Assembly: GCF_002754475.1 (NCBI RefSeq)
Contig: NZ_PEFL01000001.1
Location: forward strand, 1,488,001 to 1,552,000
Direction of reading: 5' to 3'
DNA: 64,000 nt
Origin: Comamonas sp. 26
GTDB taxonomy: Bacteria > Pseudomonadota > Gammaproteobacteria > Burkholderiales > Burkholderiaceae_C
Numbering within the stretch: the first letter of the stretch is position 1; every line of letters starts with the position of its first letter. The translations under genes were made by a program, and so were the position numbers. The notes beneath the pieces are model-generated. The model searched no databases. It saw only the letters and a list, made by a program, of their open reading frames with translations, and was not told the origin of the DNA. This document shows, piece after piece, positions 53,861 through 61,402 of this stretch.

Positions 53861-54583
53861 ATGCTGTTTTCGCTGGTCTGGACTGCTTTGATCATGGGGC
53901 TCGTAGGTGGGCCCCATTGTCTTGTTATGTGTGCTGCACCTTGCAGCGTGGTGACGGGTGCTCGCCCTTCTGGTGCCGCAAATGCCGAGCAAGTCATTTC
54001 GGTGCACGGTTTGCAAAAGTGGCAATGGCTGCGCACCGGCATGTTCCATCTGGGACGCATTGCGGGCTACGCCTTGCTGGGCAGCATTGCCGCTGTCGCC
54101 ATGGAAAGCCTGGCTTGGCTGACGAATCAGGCGACAGCGCTGCAGCAGTTGTGGGCGCTGATGCATGTGGCCGTCATGGCCTGGGGCCTTGCCATGCTGG
54201 TGCAGGCGCGCCAGCCCGTATGGCTAGAGCGGGCGGGACGTTCTGTGTGGGCCAGAGTCCAGCCGCTGGTGACTGGACCTGGCGGAAGTCTTGCTGCAGG
54301 CTTTGCTTGGGCGCTAATGCCTTGCGGTCTGCTTTATTCGGCCGTTCTGGTCGCAGCTTTGAGCGGCGGTGCCTGGCAGGGTGCTATGTCTATGAGCGCG
54401 TTTGCTGTTGGCGGGGCAGTGTGGCTTTTGGCTGGCCCTTGGCTGTGGCGACTTGGGCATTCGCATGTCAATGCATTGCGAGCCCAGTGGGGCACCAGAA
54501 TTGCGGGCTTAATGTTGATTGGCGTAGCCAGTTGGGCCTTGTGGATGGATTTGGTCTACAAACCCAGCCTTTGGTGCCGATAA
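53861..54583 (+). CDS. SafE/UreH-like membrane protein linked to cbb3 assembly
   Basis: 240 residues with about six membrane helices. The N-terminal WTALIMGLVGGPHCLVMCAA carries a conserved G-G-x-HC-x-x-MC, and FAWALMPCGLLYSAVLVAAL carries a Pro-Cys pair. These are features of the sulfite exporter/UreH-like (CcdA-related) group found beside cco and hemN genes. It starts 3 bases after the hemN stop. The paired cysteines suggest copper or redox handling for the oxidase; this is inference. Confidence 0.82.
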   Translation: MLFSLVWTALIMGLVGGPHCLVMCAAPCSVVTGARPSGAANAEQVISVHGLQKWQWLRTGMFHLGRIAGYALLGSIAAVAMESLAWLTNQATALQQLWALMHVAVMAWGLAMLVQARQPVWLERAGRSVWARVQPLVTGPGGSLAAGFAWALMPCGLLYSAVLVAALSGGAWQGAMSMSAFAVGGAVWLLAGPWLWRLGHSHVNALRAQWGTRIAGLMLIGVASWALWMDLVYKPSLWCR

Positions 54584-54598
54584 GTAACGTAAGCAGCT

Positions 54599-54626
54599 CT
54601 GTTGGGCGGTATTTGCATCCCAACAG
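54599..54626. repeat. Inverted repeat after the SafE-like gene
   Basis: CTGTTGGG/CCCAACAG with a 12-nt loop, 15 bases after the stop codon, without a T-run. It may be a weak terminator. Confidence 0.5.
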
Positions 54627-54639
54627 ACCCTAGTGATGT

Positions 54640-54655
54640 TTCTGTAGTCACAGAA
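54640..54655. promoter_or_regulatory. Palindrome upstream of the c-di-GMP gene pair
   Basis: TTCTGT-agtc-ACAGAA is a perfect 6-bp inverted repeat with a 4-bp spacer, followed by a -10-like AATAAT/TAATGT about 8 bases later. It is a candidate operator for the following two genes. Confidence 0.45.
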
Positions 54656-54693
54656 CTGCGGAATAATGTGTCATCTTGTGTTCAGCATTTAAA

Positions 54694-55950
54694 GTGAATC
54701 GTTTCGTCGCTATTGATATAGGACAACTGCGTATAGGCATGTATGTTCAATTGGAAACCGGTTGGTTGCGTCATCCATTTCCCGTTAATAGTTTCAAGAT
54801 TACGACTGCAGAGCAATTGGCTGCACTCGCTGGACTCAAGCTCAAGGCCGTGCAGGTCGATCTCTCCAAAAGCGATGTGCAGGATGCTGAATCTGCACAA
54901 AGCGATGGCTCTCCCGCCAACTCCCCGGTACCTGCAGAGTCGTCTCGCAGCGATACAGAAGTCTGGCGCGACAGAGTCTTGGCCGTACAGTCCCAGTTCC
55001 TGGGCGCGGTCTCTGTTTTTGATGAAGTACAGGCGCAACTGCCCGCAAGCCCTCAGTCTGCGAGAGTTCTTGCAGATGCGCTGGTGGTGCAGCAAGTCGT
55101 CAAGCTGGCGCAGGAGCGCGACATCAGTCTGCATTTGCTGGCCGACGCGGGCGGTGCCACTTTTGGCATTCATGGCGTTAATGTCGCCGTGCTCAGTCTG
55201 TTGCTGGGCAAGACTCTGGGTTTGTGCAATGAGGTCTTGCAGGACTTGGGGACTGCGGCGCTGCTGCACGACATTGGCAAGCCATCGTTGAATATTTCGG
55301 CCTCAGCCTGTGCACTCAATCAGGGCTCAGTTGCCGCCCCCCTGCGAGACACCACATACGCACGACATGTGGGTGAGTCGGTCGCTTTGGCGATGACTAT
55401 GGGCTATACGCCATCGGTCACTACGGCGATTGCGCAGCACCATGAATGGGCCGATGGCTCAGGTTTTCCCTTGGGCTTGCTTGAAGCCGATATGGATATA
55501 GCAGGGCAGATACTGGCACTGACCAATAATTTTGAACGTCTGTGCAATCTGCCTGAGTTGGGCAATGAAATGACTCCGCATGAAGCCATCGCAGCGCTTT
55601 ATGGGCAGTACCGCCAGCGCTATGCGCCTAATGTGCTCAAGGCTTTTGTGCAGACGCTGGGCGTGTATCCGCCGGGCTCGTTGGTGGAACTTAGCGATGG
55701 ACGATTGGGTGTTGTCGCCTCGGTGAACACCAGTCAGTCGCTCAAACCCCAGGTGTTGACGTATGACGCGCTTGCCCCGCAAAAAATGCAGCATGTTGAT
55801 CTGCTAGTGCATGTCGGGCTGGGCATTCGTCGTGGCCTGACACGTAATCAAGTTCCCCGTAAAACCTTGGAAGTCCTGCAGCCGCAAAGGCGCTTGTGCT
55901 ACTTTTTCGATAGTTCAGCAGTCAAACCTGCCGAGAAAGATTCTTCGTGA
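54694..55950 (+). CDS. HD-GYP-like signalling phosphodiesterase domain protein
   Basis: About 418 residues. The N-terminal domain resembles DUF3391 (FVAIDIGQLRIGMYVQLETG), which precedes HD-GYP domains. The metal-binding HD motif AALLHDIGKPSL is followed by ARHVGESVALAM and AIAQHHEWADGSGFPLGL, where the GYP of the family reads GFP. The role is probably c-di-GMP hydrolysis, though the GFP change leaves activity open. The GTG at 54694 is preferred because the domain begins there; a TTG at 54676 is also in frame. Its stop overlaps the next start (GTGA). Confidence 0.85.
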   Translation: MNRFVAIDIGQLRIGMYVQLETGWLRHPFPVNSFKITTAEQLAALAGLKLKAVQVDLSKSDVQDAESAQSDGSPANSPVPAESSRSDTEVWRDRVLAVQSQFLGAVSVFDEVQAQLPASPQSARVLADALVVQQVVKLAQERDISLHLLADAGGATFGIHGVNVAVLSLLLGKTLGLCNEVLQDLGTAALLHDIGKPSLNISASACALNQGSVAAPLRDTTYARHVGESVALAMTMGYTPSVTTAIAQHHEWADGSGFPLGLLEADMDIAGQILALTNNFERLCNLPELGNEMTPHEAIAALYGQYRQRYAPNVLKAFVQTLGVYPPGSLVELSDGRLGVVASVNTSQSLKPQVLTYDALAPQKMQHVDLLVHVGLGIRRGLTRNQVPRKTLEVLQPQRRLCYFFDSSAVKPAEKDSS

Positions 55951-58436
55951 TTTCGCAGCAGAGCATGCATTTCGGTCCTCTGCTTACATCCATGCTGGAT
56001 GGTCTGCAGGAGTCCGTCTGGTTGCTGGATGCACAAACACTCAAGGTTGTGCATGCCAACGCCGCAAGCGTTCCGCTCACTGGCTATACGCCTCAGCAGG
56101 CACAGGATCAGTATGTCGATGTGCTGTGTGCATCGCTGGTGCAAAAAGCGTTCTGGCAAGATTCGACGAACTGGGCGGGTGGTGCGAAATTTCTCTCCGA
56201 AATTTGCCGTGCTGATGGCTCTTTGATTGCCGTGGAAATGGGCGTGCGCAGCGTTGATCAGACATCGCATTTGCTGATGCTCACGATGCTGGATCGAAGC
56301 GAGCAGCTGCAGCACGAAAGTAAGCTCGACATGCTGCTGGCAGAGCTGCGAGCGACGCTGGAGTCTGCGGCCGATGGCATGCTGGTGTGTGATTTGCGGG
56401 GCGGAATTCGCGCCTTCAATCACCGCTTTGCGGATTTGTGGCAATTGCCTGAATCGCTGCTTGTGCAAAGAGATGACACTGCCATCTTCGAGCATATGCA
56501 GGCCCAGACAGTGAGCAGCGAGAGTCAGTTCACCTTGCTGCAAGAGACCTCAGACTTGTCAGCGCCTGAGACCTCTGAGGTGCTCATGCTTTACGGCGGG
56601 CGGGTGCTTGAGCGCCGCTCTGTGCCTCAGCTCAGCCGCGGTGTCGCCATCGGCCGCATCTACTCCTATCGAGATATTACGGTGGAGTCTTGTTCCGCCA
56701 CAGAGTTGCGGCTGGCTGCGCGGGTGTTTGAGTCCAGTATGGATGGCATTTTTATTGCCGACTCTCATGGCGCCATTGTTCAGGTCAACCCTGCAGGGGT
56801 GGATTTGCTGCATAACAAGCCGGTTCTAGGTCTTGCTGCCTGGACCTTGTTTGAGGCCGACAGTGGTCCGGTTGCTGACCTGCTTGAGCTGGCGACAGCA
56901 CGCTGGGATGTGGGCAGTTTCTGGGAAGGTAATCTGTGGCTCAAGCAAAGCGACGGCCAGCGCTGTGCGGTCTGGTTGTCATGGGTCGCGCTGCGTGATG
57001 GCTATGGCCGTTTGGTCCAAAGCATTGGCTTTATGCGCGACATGACCATGCAGCGCAGTGCTCAACAGCAGATTGAGCAACTGGCCTATAACGATGCGCT
57101 GACGGGTTTGCCCAATCGCTTGAGTCTGAGCCGCCATGTGCAGACGGCCATTACGGCAGCGCGCTTTACCCAGCAGCCTTTCAGCATTCTGTTTCTTGAT
57201 CTGGATCGTTTTAAGATCATCAATGACTCTCTTGGTCATGATTTTGGCGACCGGGTTCTTCAGCAAGTTGCCCAGAAACTCAGTGGACTGCTACGCCCCG
57301 CAGATGTGCTGTGCCGCCAGGGCGGCGATGAGTTTGTGCTTTATTTGCACGACTGTACGGGTGAGGGCGCATCGGCAGTGGCCGGGCGCATTCTGGAAGA
57401 AATGCGCCAGCCCTTCATGCTCGACGGCCTTGGCTTTACGGTGCAGTGCAGTATCGGCGCGGCGCAGTTTCCTGCAGATGGATTGACGCTGGATGAGCTG
57501 ATTCGCCAGGCTGACATTGCCATGTATCGCGTCAAAGAACGTGGTCGCGGCAACTTCAGTTTTTATCAGCCGCAGATGAGTGCTGGCTTGTTGTCGCGCA
57601 TGAGGCTGGAGCATGCCATGCGTCAAGCCCTGGACAAGGGCCATATGGCGGTGCATTTTCAGCCGCAGGTGCATATTCGCTCGGGGCGCATTGTTGCCGC
57701 TGAGGCATTGCTGCGCTGGACAGATCCAGAGCTGGGAGTGATTTCTCCGGGGGCCTTTATTCCTCTGGCCGAAGAGTCCGGCTATGTGGTGGCATTGGAT
57801 GCCTGGGTGCTAGAGCAATCGGTGCGCGAGGCTGCGCACTGGCTGGCTATGGGCTCGCCAGTCAGAGTTTCTGTCAATGTCTCGGCGCTGGAGTTCAGAC
57901 AGCCAGATTTTGTTGATCGCTTGACCCAAGTGCTTGAGAGCAGCGCTTTGCCAGCGCAGTGGCTGGAGCTGGAACTGACCGAAAGCATCTTGCTGCAAGA
58001 TGCGCATGAAATGGCATTGCGCGTGCACCAGATTGCGCAACTGGGTGTAGGGCTGGTTATCGACGATTTCGGTACAGGTTATTCCAGCCTGGCTTATCTG
58101 AAGAAACTGCCCATTTCCAAGATCAAGATTGACCAGAGCTTTGTACGTGGCCTGCCGCACGATGCGGGGGATAAGGCCATCGTCGGCGCCATCATCAGCA
58201 TGGGCCGGGCGCTGGGTGTTGAGCTGGTGGCAGAGGGCGTGGAAACACAGGCGCAGTGCGAAGCGATTGCGCAATTGCAGGGCGACTACTTTCAAGGTTA
58301 TCTGTGCTCGCCAGCCGTGCCTGCTGAGCAGTTCAGGCTGCGACTGACCCTAGGTGTGGCTGAAGAAAGTCCTGACGCCGTTTCTTTCCTTCCAGATAAC
58401 GATGGGTGTAGTCTTCAGACGCCAGGCCTGCAGTAG
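55947..58436 (+). CDS. PAS-GGDEF-EAL cyclic-di-GMP signalling protein
   Basis: 829 residues. At least two, probably three, PAS-like sensor segments (about 8-110, 125-240 and 250-370) come first. A GGDEF domain has YNDALTGLPNRLSLS, FLDLDRFKIINDSLGHDFGD and RQGGDEFVLYLH. An EAL domain has AAEALLRWTDPELG, LTESILLQ, DDFGTGYSSLAYLKKLP and ELVAEGVET. The GGDEF and EAL catalytic motifs look intact, so it could make and degrade c-di-GMP. No membrane segment is seen, so it is a cytoplasmic sensor. The GTG start overlaps the preceding HD-GYP gene. Confidence 0.93.
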   Translation: MISQQSMHFGPLLTSMLDGLQESVWLLDAQTLKVVHANAASVPLTGYTPQQAQDQYVDVLCASLVQKAFWQDSTNWAGGAKFLSEICRADGSLIAVEMGVRSVDQTSHLLMLTMLDRSEQLQHESKLDMLLAELRATLESAADGMLVCDLRGGIRAFNHRFADLWQLPESLLVQRDDTAIFEHMQAQTVSSESQFTLLQETSDLSAPETSEVLMLYGGRVLERRSVPQLSRGVAIGRIYSYRDITVESCSATELRLAARVFESSMDGIFIADSHGAIVQVNPAGVDLLHNKPVLGLAAWTLFEADSGPVADLLELATARWDVGSFWEGNLWLKQSDGQRCAVWLSWVALRDGYGRLVQSIGFMRDMTMQRSAQQQIEQLAYNDALTGLPNRLSLSRHVQTAITAARFTQQPFSILFLDLDRFKIINDSLGHDFGDRVLQQVAQKLSGLLRPADVLCRQGGDEFVLYLHDCTGEGASAVAGRILEEMRQPFMLDGLGFTVQCSIGAAQFPADGLTLDELIRQADIAMYRVKERGRGNFSFYQPQMSAGLLSRMRLEHAMRQALDKGHMAVHFQPQVHIRSGRIVAAEALLRWTDPELGVISPGAFIPLAEESGYVVALDAWVLEQSVREAAHWLAMGSPVRVSVNVSALEFRQPDFVDRLTQVLESSALPAQWLELELTESILLQDAHEMALRVHQIAQLGVGLVIDDFGTGYSSLAYLKKLPISKIKIDQSFVRGLPHDAGDKAIVGAIISMGRALGVELVAEGVETQAQCEAIAQLQGDYFQGYLCSPAVPAEQFRLRLTLGVAEESPDAVSFLPDNDGCSLQTPGLQ

Positions 58437-58468
58437 TCAAATCAACTCGCTTTTTTGATAACTTATCT

Positions 58469-58486
58469 ATCGTCTGATTTGACGAT
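58469..58486. promoter_or_regulatory. Palindrome upstream of the LuxR-type gene
   Basis: ATCGTC-tgattt-GACGAT is a perfect 6-bp inverted repeat with a 6-bp spacer, 151 bases before the regulator start. The rest of the 200-base gap shows no clear feature. Confidence 0.4.
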
Positions 58487-58636
58487 GCATGCCTTGCTTG
58501 GCGTGAGCACAATTCCTCTATTTCCATGGGCCGACTTCTTGGCGTACGGGGTTGAGTCACTATGAATCAATAAAAACCGCGCACAGAGTTGAGCAGCTGC
58601 GCTTTGCTTGATGGGCCGAATTTTTCGAGATATCAA

Positions 58637-59887
58637 ATGCCCAAGAGCGATTACGTCACATTCGATTTCTATAACTGCGTTTCTTCTGGCCAAGGGGCGC
58701 TCACAGGCTTTGCCGTGCCGGGTGGTTCTGGCGTGGCTGTAGCTCCTTCGCGGGGTATAGCCCTTGGTATTGAGACTGAATTAATCAGCAATCTGATTGC
58801 CGCGCTGTACGAGGCGGCGTCAGCGCCAGAGAGCTGGAAAGCCTTTCTTGAGCTGTTGCGCTCCAGTGCGTGCGGCAACTATGCCTCGCTTATCGTTCGC
58901 GATCCTCATGGTGACAATGTGGGCTGGGTGATCTCCGCTTCAGGCGGGCGCGTGGATGTGATTTCTCACGACCCGTACGCACACTGGAGCCCATTTCTAG
59001 GGGTGGCTAAAGACAAAGTGCTCACCTTGCAAGATGTCATGACGGAGTCTGAGTGGAAAGCTTGCCGTTACTACACCGACTGGTGCAAAGACATTGATAT
59101 TGAGCACATTCTTGCGGTTGATGTGGTGACTGACAATGGCTGTGCCTATGGTCTGCGCATTACGCGATCAAAGAAGGCCGGGGTTTTTGAGGCTGGTGAG
59201 CTGGACTTGGTGCGCATGCTGGTGCCGCACTTCAAACGCGTGCTGAATATGCAGTTGAACTTGCATAGAGATCGCCAAGTCATCTCGCTTTATGGACGTG
59301 CCACGGCTCAGTTGATGATGGGGGTTGTCATCCTTGATCAGACTGGGCGAATGATTGAAGCCAATCCTGCAGCAACTTCCATTCTGAATGTGGGTGATGG
59401 CATTCGCGTCAATAACGGTTCGCTAGAGGCCGTGTATGCCAATGACAATCGCAAGCTCCAGCGTTTGATTCGGGATGCTTTGCTTTCCCCGAAGTTGTCG
59501 AGAGTTTCCATGACCGAAGGCATGTCTATCACCCGTCAGTCGGGTCAGCTGAACTGGGGTGTGGTGGTGCAAAGCGTTTCACCGGATGAGTGGACTGAAG
59601 GAAAGCAGCGCCCCAGCGTGGCGGTCTTTTTGCGCGATACAACTGGCAAGGCTGAGCCACCCGCCAAACTGACGCAGCAGCTCTTTCATCTGACCCCCGC
59701 AGAAACCGCCGTCGCCACGCATCTGAGTAATGGCATGTCGCTGGAAGAGGCTGCAGAAGCGCTTGGCATCAAGCCCAACACGGCGCGTGCCCATCTGCGC
59801 TCTATTTTTTCCAAAACGGGCGTGCGCAGGCAGACCGAGCTGGTTCGACTCTTTCTCAATAGCGTGGCCTGGCTGGGCAATCATTGA
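58637..59887 (+). CDS. LuxR-type transcriptional regulator
   Basis: 416 residues. The C-terminal HTH is a LuxR/FixJ domain: FHLTPAETAVATHLSNGMSL, EEAAEALGIKPNTARAHLRS and IFSKTGVRRQTELVRLF. The N-terminal 340 residues are a PAS/GAF-like sensory region (ATAQLMMGVVILDQTGRMIE ... ANPAATSIL) without an obvious autoinducer-binding motif. Large LuxR-type regulators of this layout control steroid genes in Comamonas, but nothing here proves that. ATG 58637 lacks a good ribosome site; a TTG at 58589 is in frame. Confidence 0.85.
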   Translation: MPKSDYVTFDFYNCVSSGQGALTGFAVPGGSGVAVAPSRGIALGIETELISNLIAALYEAASAPESWKAFLELLRSSACGNYASLIVRDPHGDNVGWVISASGGRVDVISHDPYAHWSPFLGVAKDKVLTLQDVMTESEWKACRYYTDWCKDIDIEHILAVDVVTDNGCAYGLRITRSKKAGVFEAGELDLVRMLVPHFKRVLNMQLNLHRDRQVISLYGRATAQLMMGVVILDQTGRMIEANPAATSILNVGDGIRVNNGSLEAVYANDNRKLQRLIRDALLSPKLSRVSMTEGMSITRQSGQLNWGVVVQSVSPDEWTEGKQRPSVAVFLRDTTGKAEPPAKLTQQLFHLTPAETAVATHLSNGMSLEEAAEALGIKPNTARAHLRSIFSKTGVRRQTELVRLFLNSVAWLGNH

Positions 59888-59894
59888 GGCGCTA

Positions 59895-59925
59895 AAAAAG
59901 AAAAGGCCCGCATGGTGCGGGCCTG
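59895..59925. terminator. Terminator between luxR-type gene and 6S RNA
   Basis: An 8-bp stem AGGCCCGC/GCGGGCCT with a 5-nt loop. On the minus strand it is followed by TTTTCTTTTTT, so it fits as the end of the ssrS transcript. It can also stop the plus-strand regulator gene. Confidence 0.82.
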
Positions 59926-59972
59926 TCTTGTGGAGCTTGCAACTGTTTTGATCAACAGCTGCTTGAAGTATC

Positions 59973-60149
59973 AGGTGTCTGCAAACGCCACCGGTTCGTC
60001 ATCCTGAACCGGGGGTTCAGGTGGGCAAGGGCAACCTATCGTTGGGTTCATCTGACGCGAGACGATCACGCTCAATAGGTGATGTACCAAGCCCGTGCTC
60101 GTTGAGCATTGGTTCAAGGAAATATAAAAACCGGCAGATTTGCAGACGA
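59973..60149 (-). ncRNA. ssrS: 6S RNA
   Basis: The region downstream of zapA, on the same strand, can fold like 6S RNA. The closing stem is GTCTGCAAA (5' end, complement of 60139-60147) with TTTGCAGAC (complement of 59977-59985). The internal hairpin CCTGAACC-ccc-GGTTCAGG (60003-60021) matches the conserved 3' arm, with a large central bulge between. Length about 177 nt fits. A -10-like TAAAAT lies at 60154-60159 on the minus strand. The zapA-ssrS order is conserved in proteobacteria. 6S RNA binds sigma-70 holoenzyme. End positions are approximate. Confidence 0.85.
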
Positions 60150-60227
60150 TTCTATTTTAACGGGAATTAGGTGCCATGCATAAGTCATGACAGCTTTGTT
60201 TCAGAGTTTGCAAGACGACTGAAAAGT

Positions 60228-60608
60228 TCAAAGTAGTCTGGTGTCGCTCTCAAGTGCCTGATCAAGCTTCAGCACCAGTTGCTCTGCAAGCGTCTGCTGG
60301 CGCTCCAACTCGGCCTGAGCGGCTTCGCTGACTTCAGGCGGGGGGGCTTGCTCTTGCGCCAGAGACTGCATTTCAGCATGCACATTTACCATGTGAGCCT
60401 GTTGGGCATCGCGGTCCAGTACGTCAAAAGCCATGTTCAGAGCGGCTAAGACCGCCACGCGATCGCGGGAGCGAACCTTGCCGCTGTCGCGAATGCGGGT
60501 CATGGCATCGTCGACTCGACGAGCGGCCTCTTGTACGCGTTCTTCTTGACCATCGGGGCAGGTCAGCACGTAGCTTTGCTGCATGATTTGCACATCGATC
60601 TGCTTCAT
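60228..60608 (-). CDS. zapA: Cell division protein ZapA
   Basis: 126 residues. N-terminal KQIDVQIMQQSYVLTCPDGQ and RVQEAARRVDDAMTRIRDSG, then VAVLAALNMAFDVLDRDA, form the ZapA FtsZ-binding domain; a C-terminal coiled coil rich in Q, E and L follows. ZapA cross-links FtsZ protofilaments at the Z-ring. It lies directly downstream of a ZapB-like gene and upstream of 6S RNA. Confidence 0.95.
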   Translation of the reverse strand: MKQIDVQIMQQSYVLTCPDGQEERVQEAARRVDDAMTRIRDSGKVRSRDRVAVLAALNMAFDVLDRDAQQAHMVNVHAEMQSLAQEQAPPPEVSEAAQAELERQQTLAEQLVLKLDQALESDTRLL

Positions 60609-60648
60609 GGGCGTCAGTGGCGGGTCTGGTGATGGGGGTGACGGAAGG

Positions 60649-60858
60649 TCACTCTCCCTGGTTGGCGGGCAGGCGTTCGATCAGGGCATCGACGCGTGCG
60701 CGTGCTGCCTGCAGGCGCAGACGCAGCAAATCGCGCTCTTGCGTAAGAGCGGAGACCTGATCGGTGAGCAGAGTGTTGGTGCGCTGCAGTTCCTCGTGGC
60801 GCACCAGCAGACGCTCTACACGCTCGGCAATGAGATCAAGAGAAGGCTGGGTGGTCAT
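60649..60858 (-). CDS. ZapB-like coiled-coil protein (TIGR02449-like)
   Basis: 69 residues almost wholly coiled coil (LDLIAERVERLLVRHEELQR; TLLTDQVSALTQERDLLRLR), ending RLPANQGE. Short proteins of this type precede zapA in many proteobacteria and are thought to help divisome assembly. An upstream in-frame ATG at 60870 overlaps a TACAAT -10-like hexamer on the minus strand. If that is the promoter, ATG 60858 must be the start and the message would have almost no leader. Confidence 0.8.
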   Translation of the reverse strand: MTTQPSLDLIAERVERLLVRHEELQRTNTLLTDQVSALTQERDLLRLRLQAARARVDALIERLPANQGE

Positions 60859-61090
60859 AGACACTGCCATTGTAGGTCTTGCAGTCTTTAGATGGGCATT
60901 AATGTGCGGGCAAATTGAGTCGTTTGCTCCATGGCAGGCATCTGCTTGAGCGCACTAGTCAGGAACCTGCAAATTTCTCTCAAAAATAGTAGCGCGCTTC
61001 GCAGGATCTGTGTGCCTCAAAGACATTTTTAACGTAAACAATCGTCACACAACTCGTTCAGATGAGGGATTTGCGCAGTGCAGCGCTCAT

Positions 61091-61096
61091 TACAAT
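61091..61096 (+). promoter_or_regulatory. -10 element for the cobalamin riboswitch transcript (candidate)
   Basis: TACAAT in CTCATTACAATACGC lies just ahead of the riboswitch. A TTGCGC 14 bases upstream is a doubtful -35 because of the short spacing. Confidence 0.4.
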
Positions 61097-61104
61097 ACGC
61101 AGCT

Positions 61105-61315
61105 GTTGGTGCTCGAGGCGGCTTTTCTGTGGCCTCAGTTCAACGGGAAGCAGGGAGGTGCTGGTCAGAAATACTGGCACACCGGGCCTGCGCTGCCCCC
61201 GCAACGGTCGGCGAATGGAATGCCTTTGCATTCCACCTTTTCCATCAAAGCCACTGGCGCTTGCGCGCTGGGAAGGCTGGCTAAAGGACGATTCGCCTAG
61301 CCCGGATACCGGCCA
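61105..61315 (+). promoter_or_regulatory. Cobalamin (adenosylcobalamin) riboswitch
   Basis: The hallmarks of the cobalamin aptamer appear in order: TTGGTGCTCGAGGCGGC at the 5' end, the AACGGGAAGCAGGGAGGTG segment, CTGCCCCCGCAACGGT (the conserved B12 box region), a variable stem (GGAATGCCTTTGCATTCC), then CCCGGATACCGGCC at the 3' end. The leader ends about 88 bases before the btuB start. No terminator hairpin with a T-run is seen before the gene, so control is more likely at translation, which fits the lack of a visible ribosome site. Confidence 0.93.
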
Positions 61316-61402
61316 ACGACGGTGTGTCTGCATTGTGTGCAGGCATGTATTGCTCATTGTCGGCGGGTAGGCTGGCGTGAGCGTCTTTCTTGTCTGCTTT
61401 CC

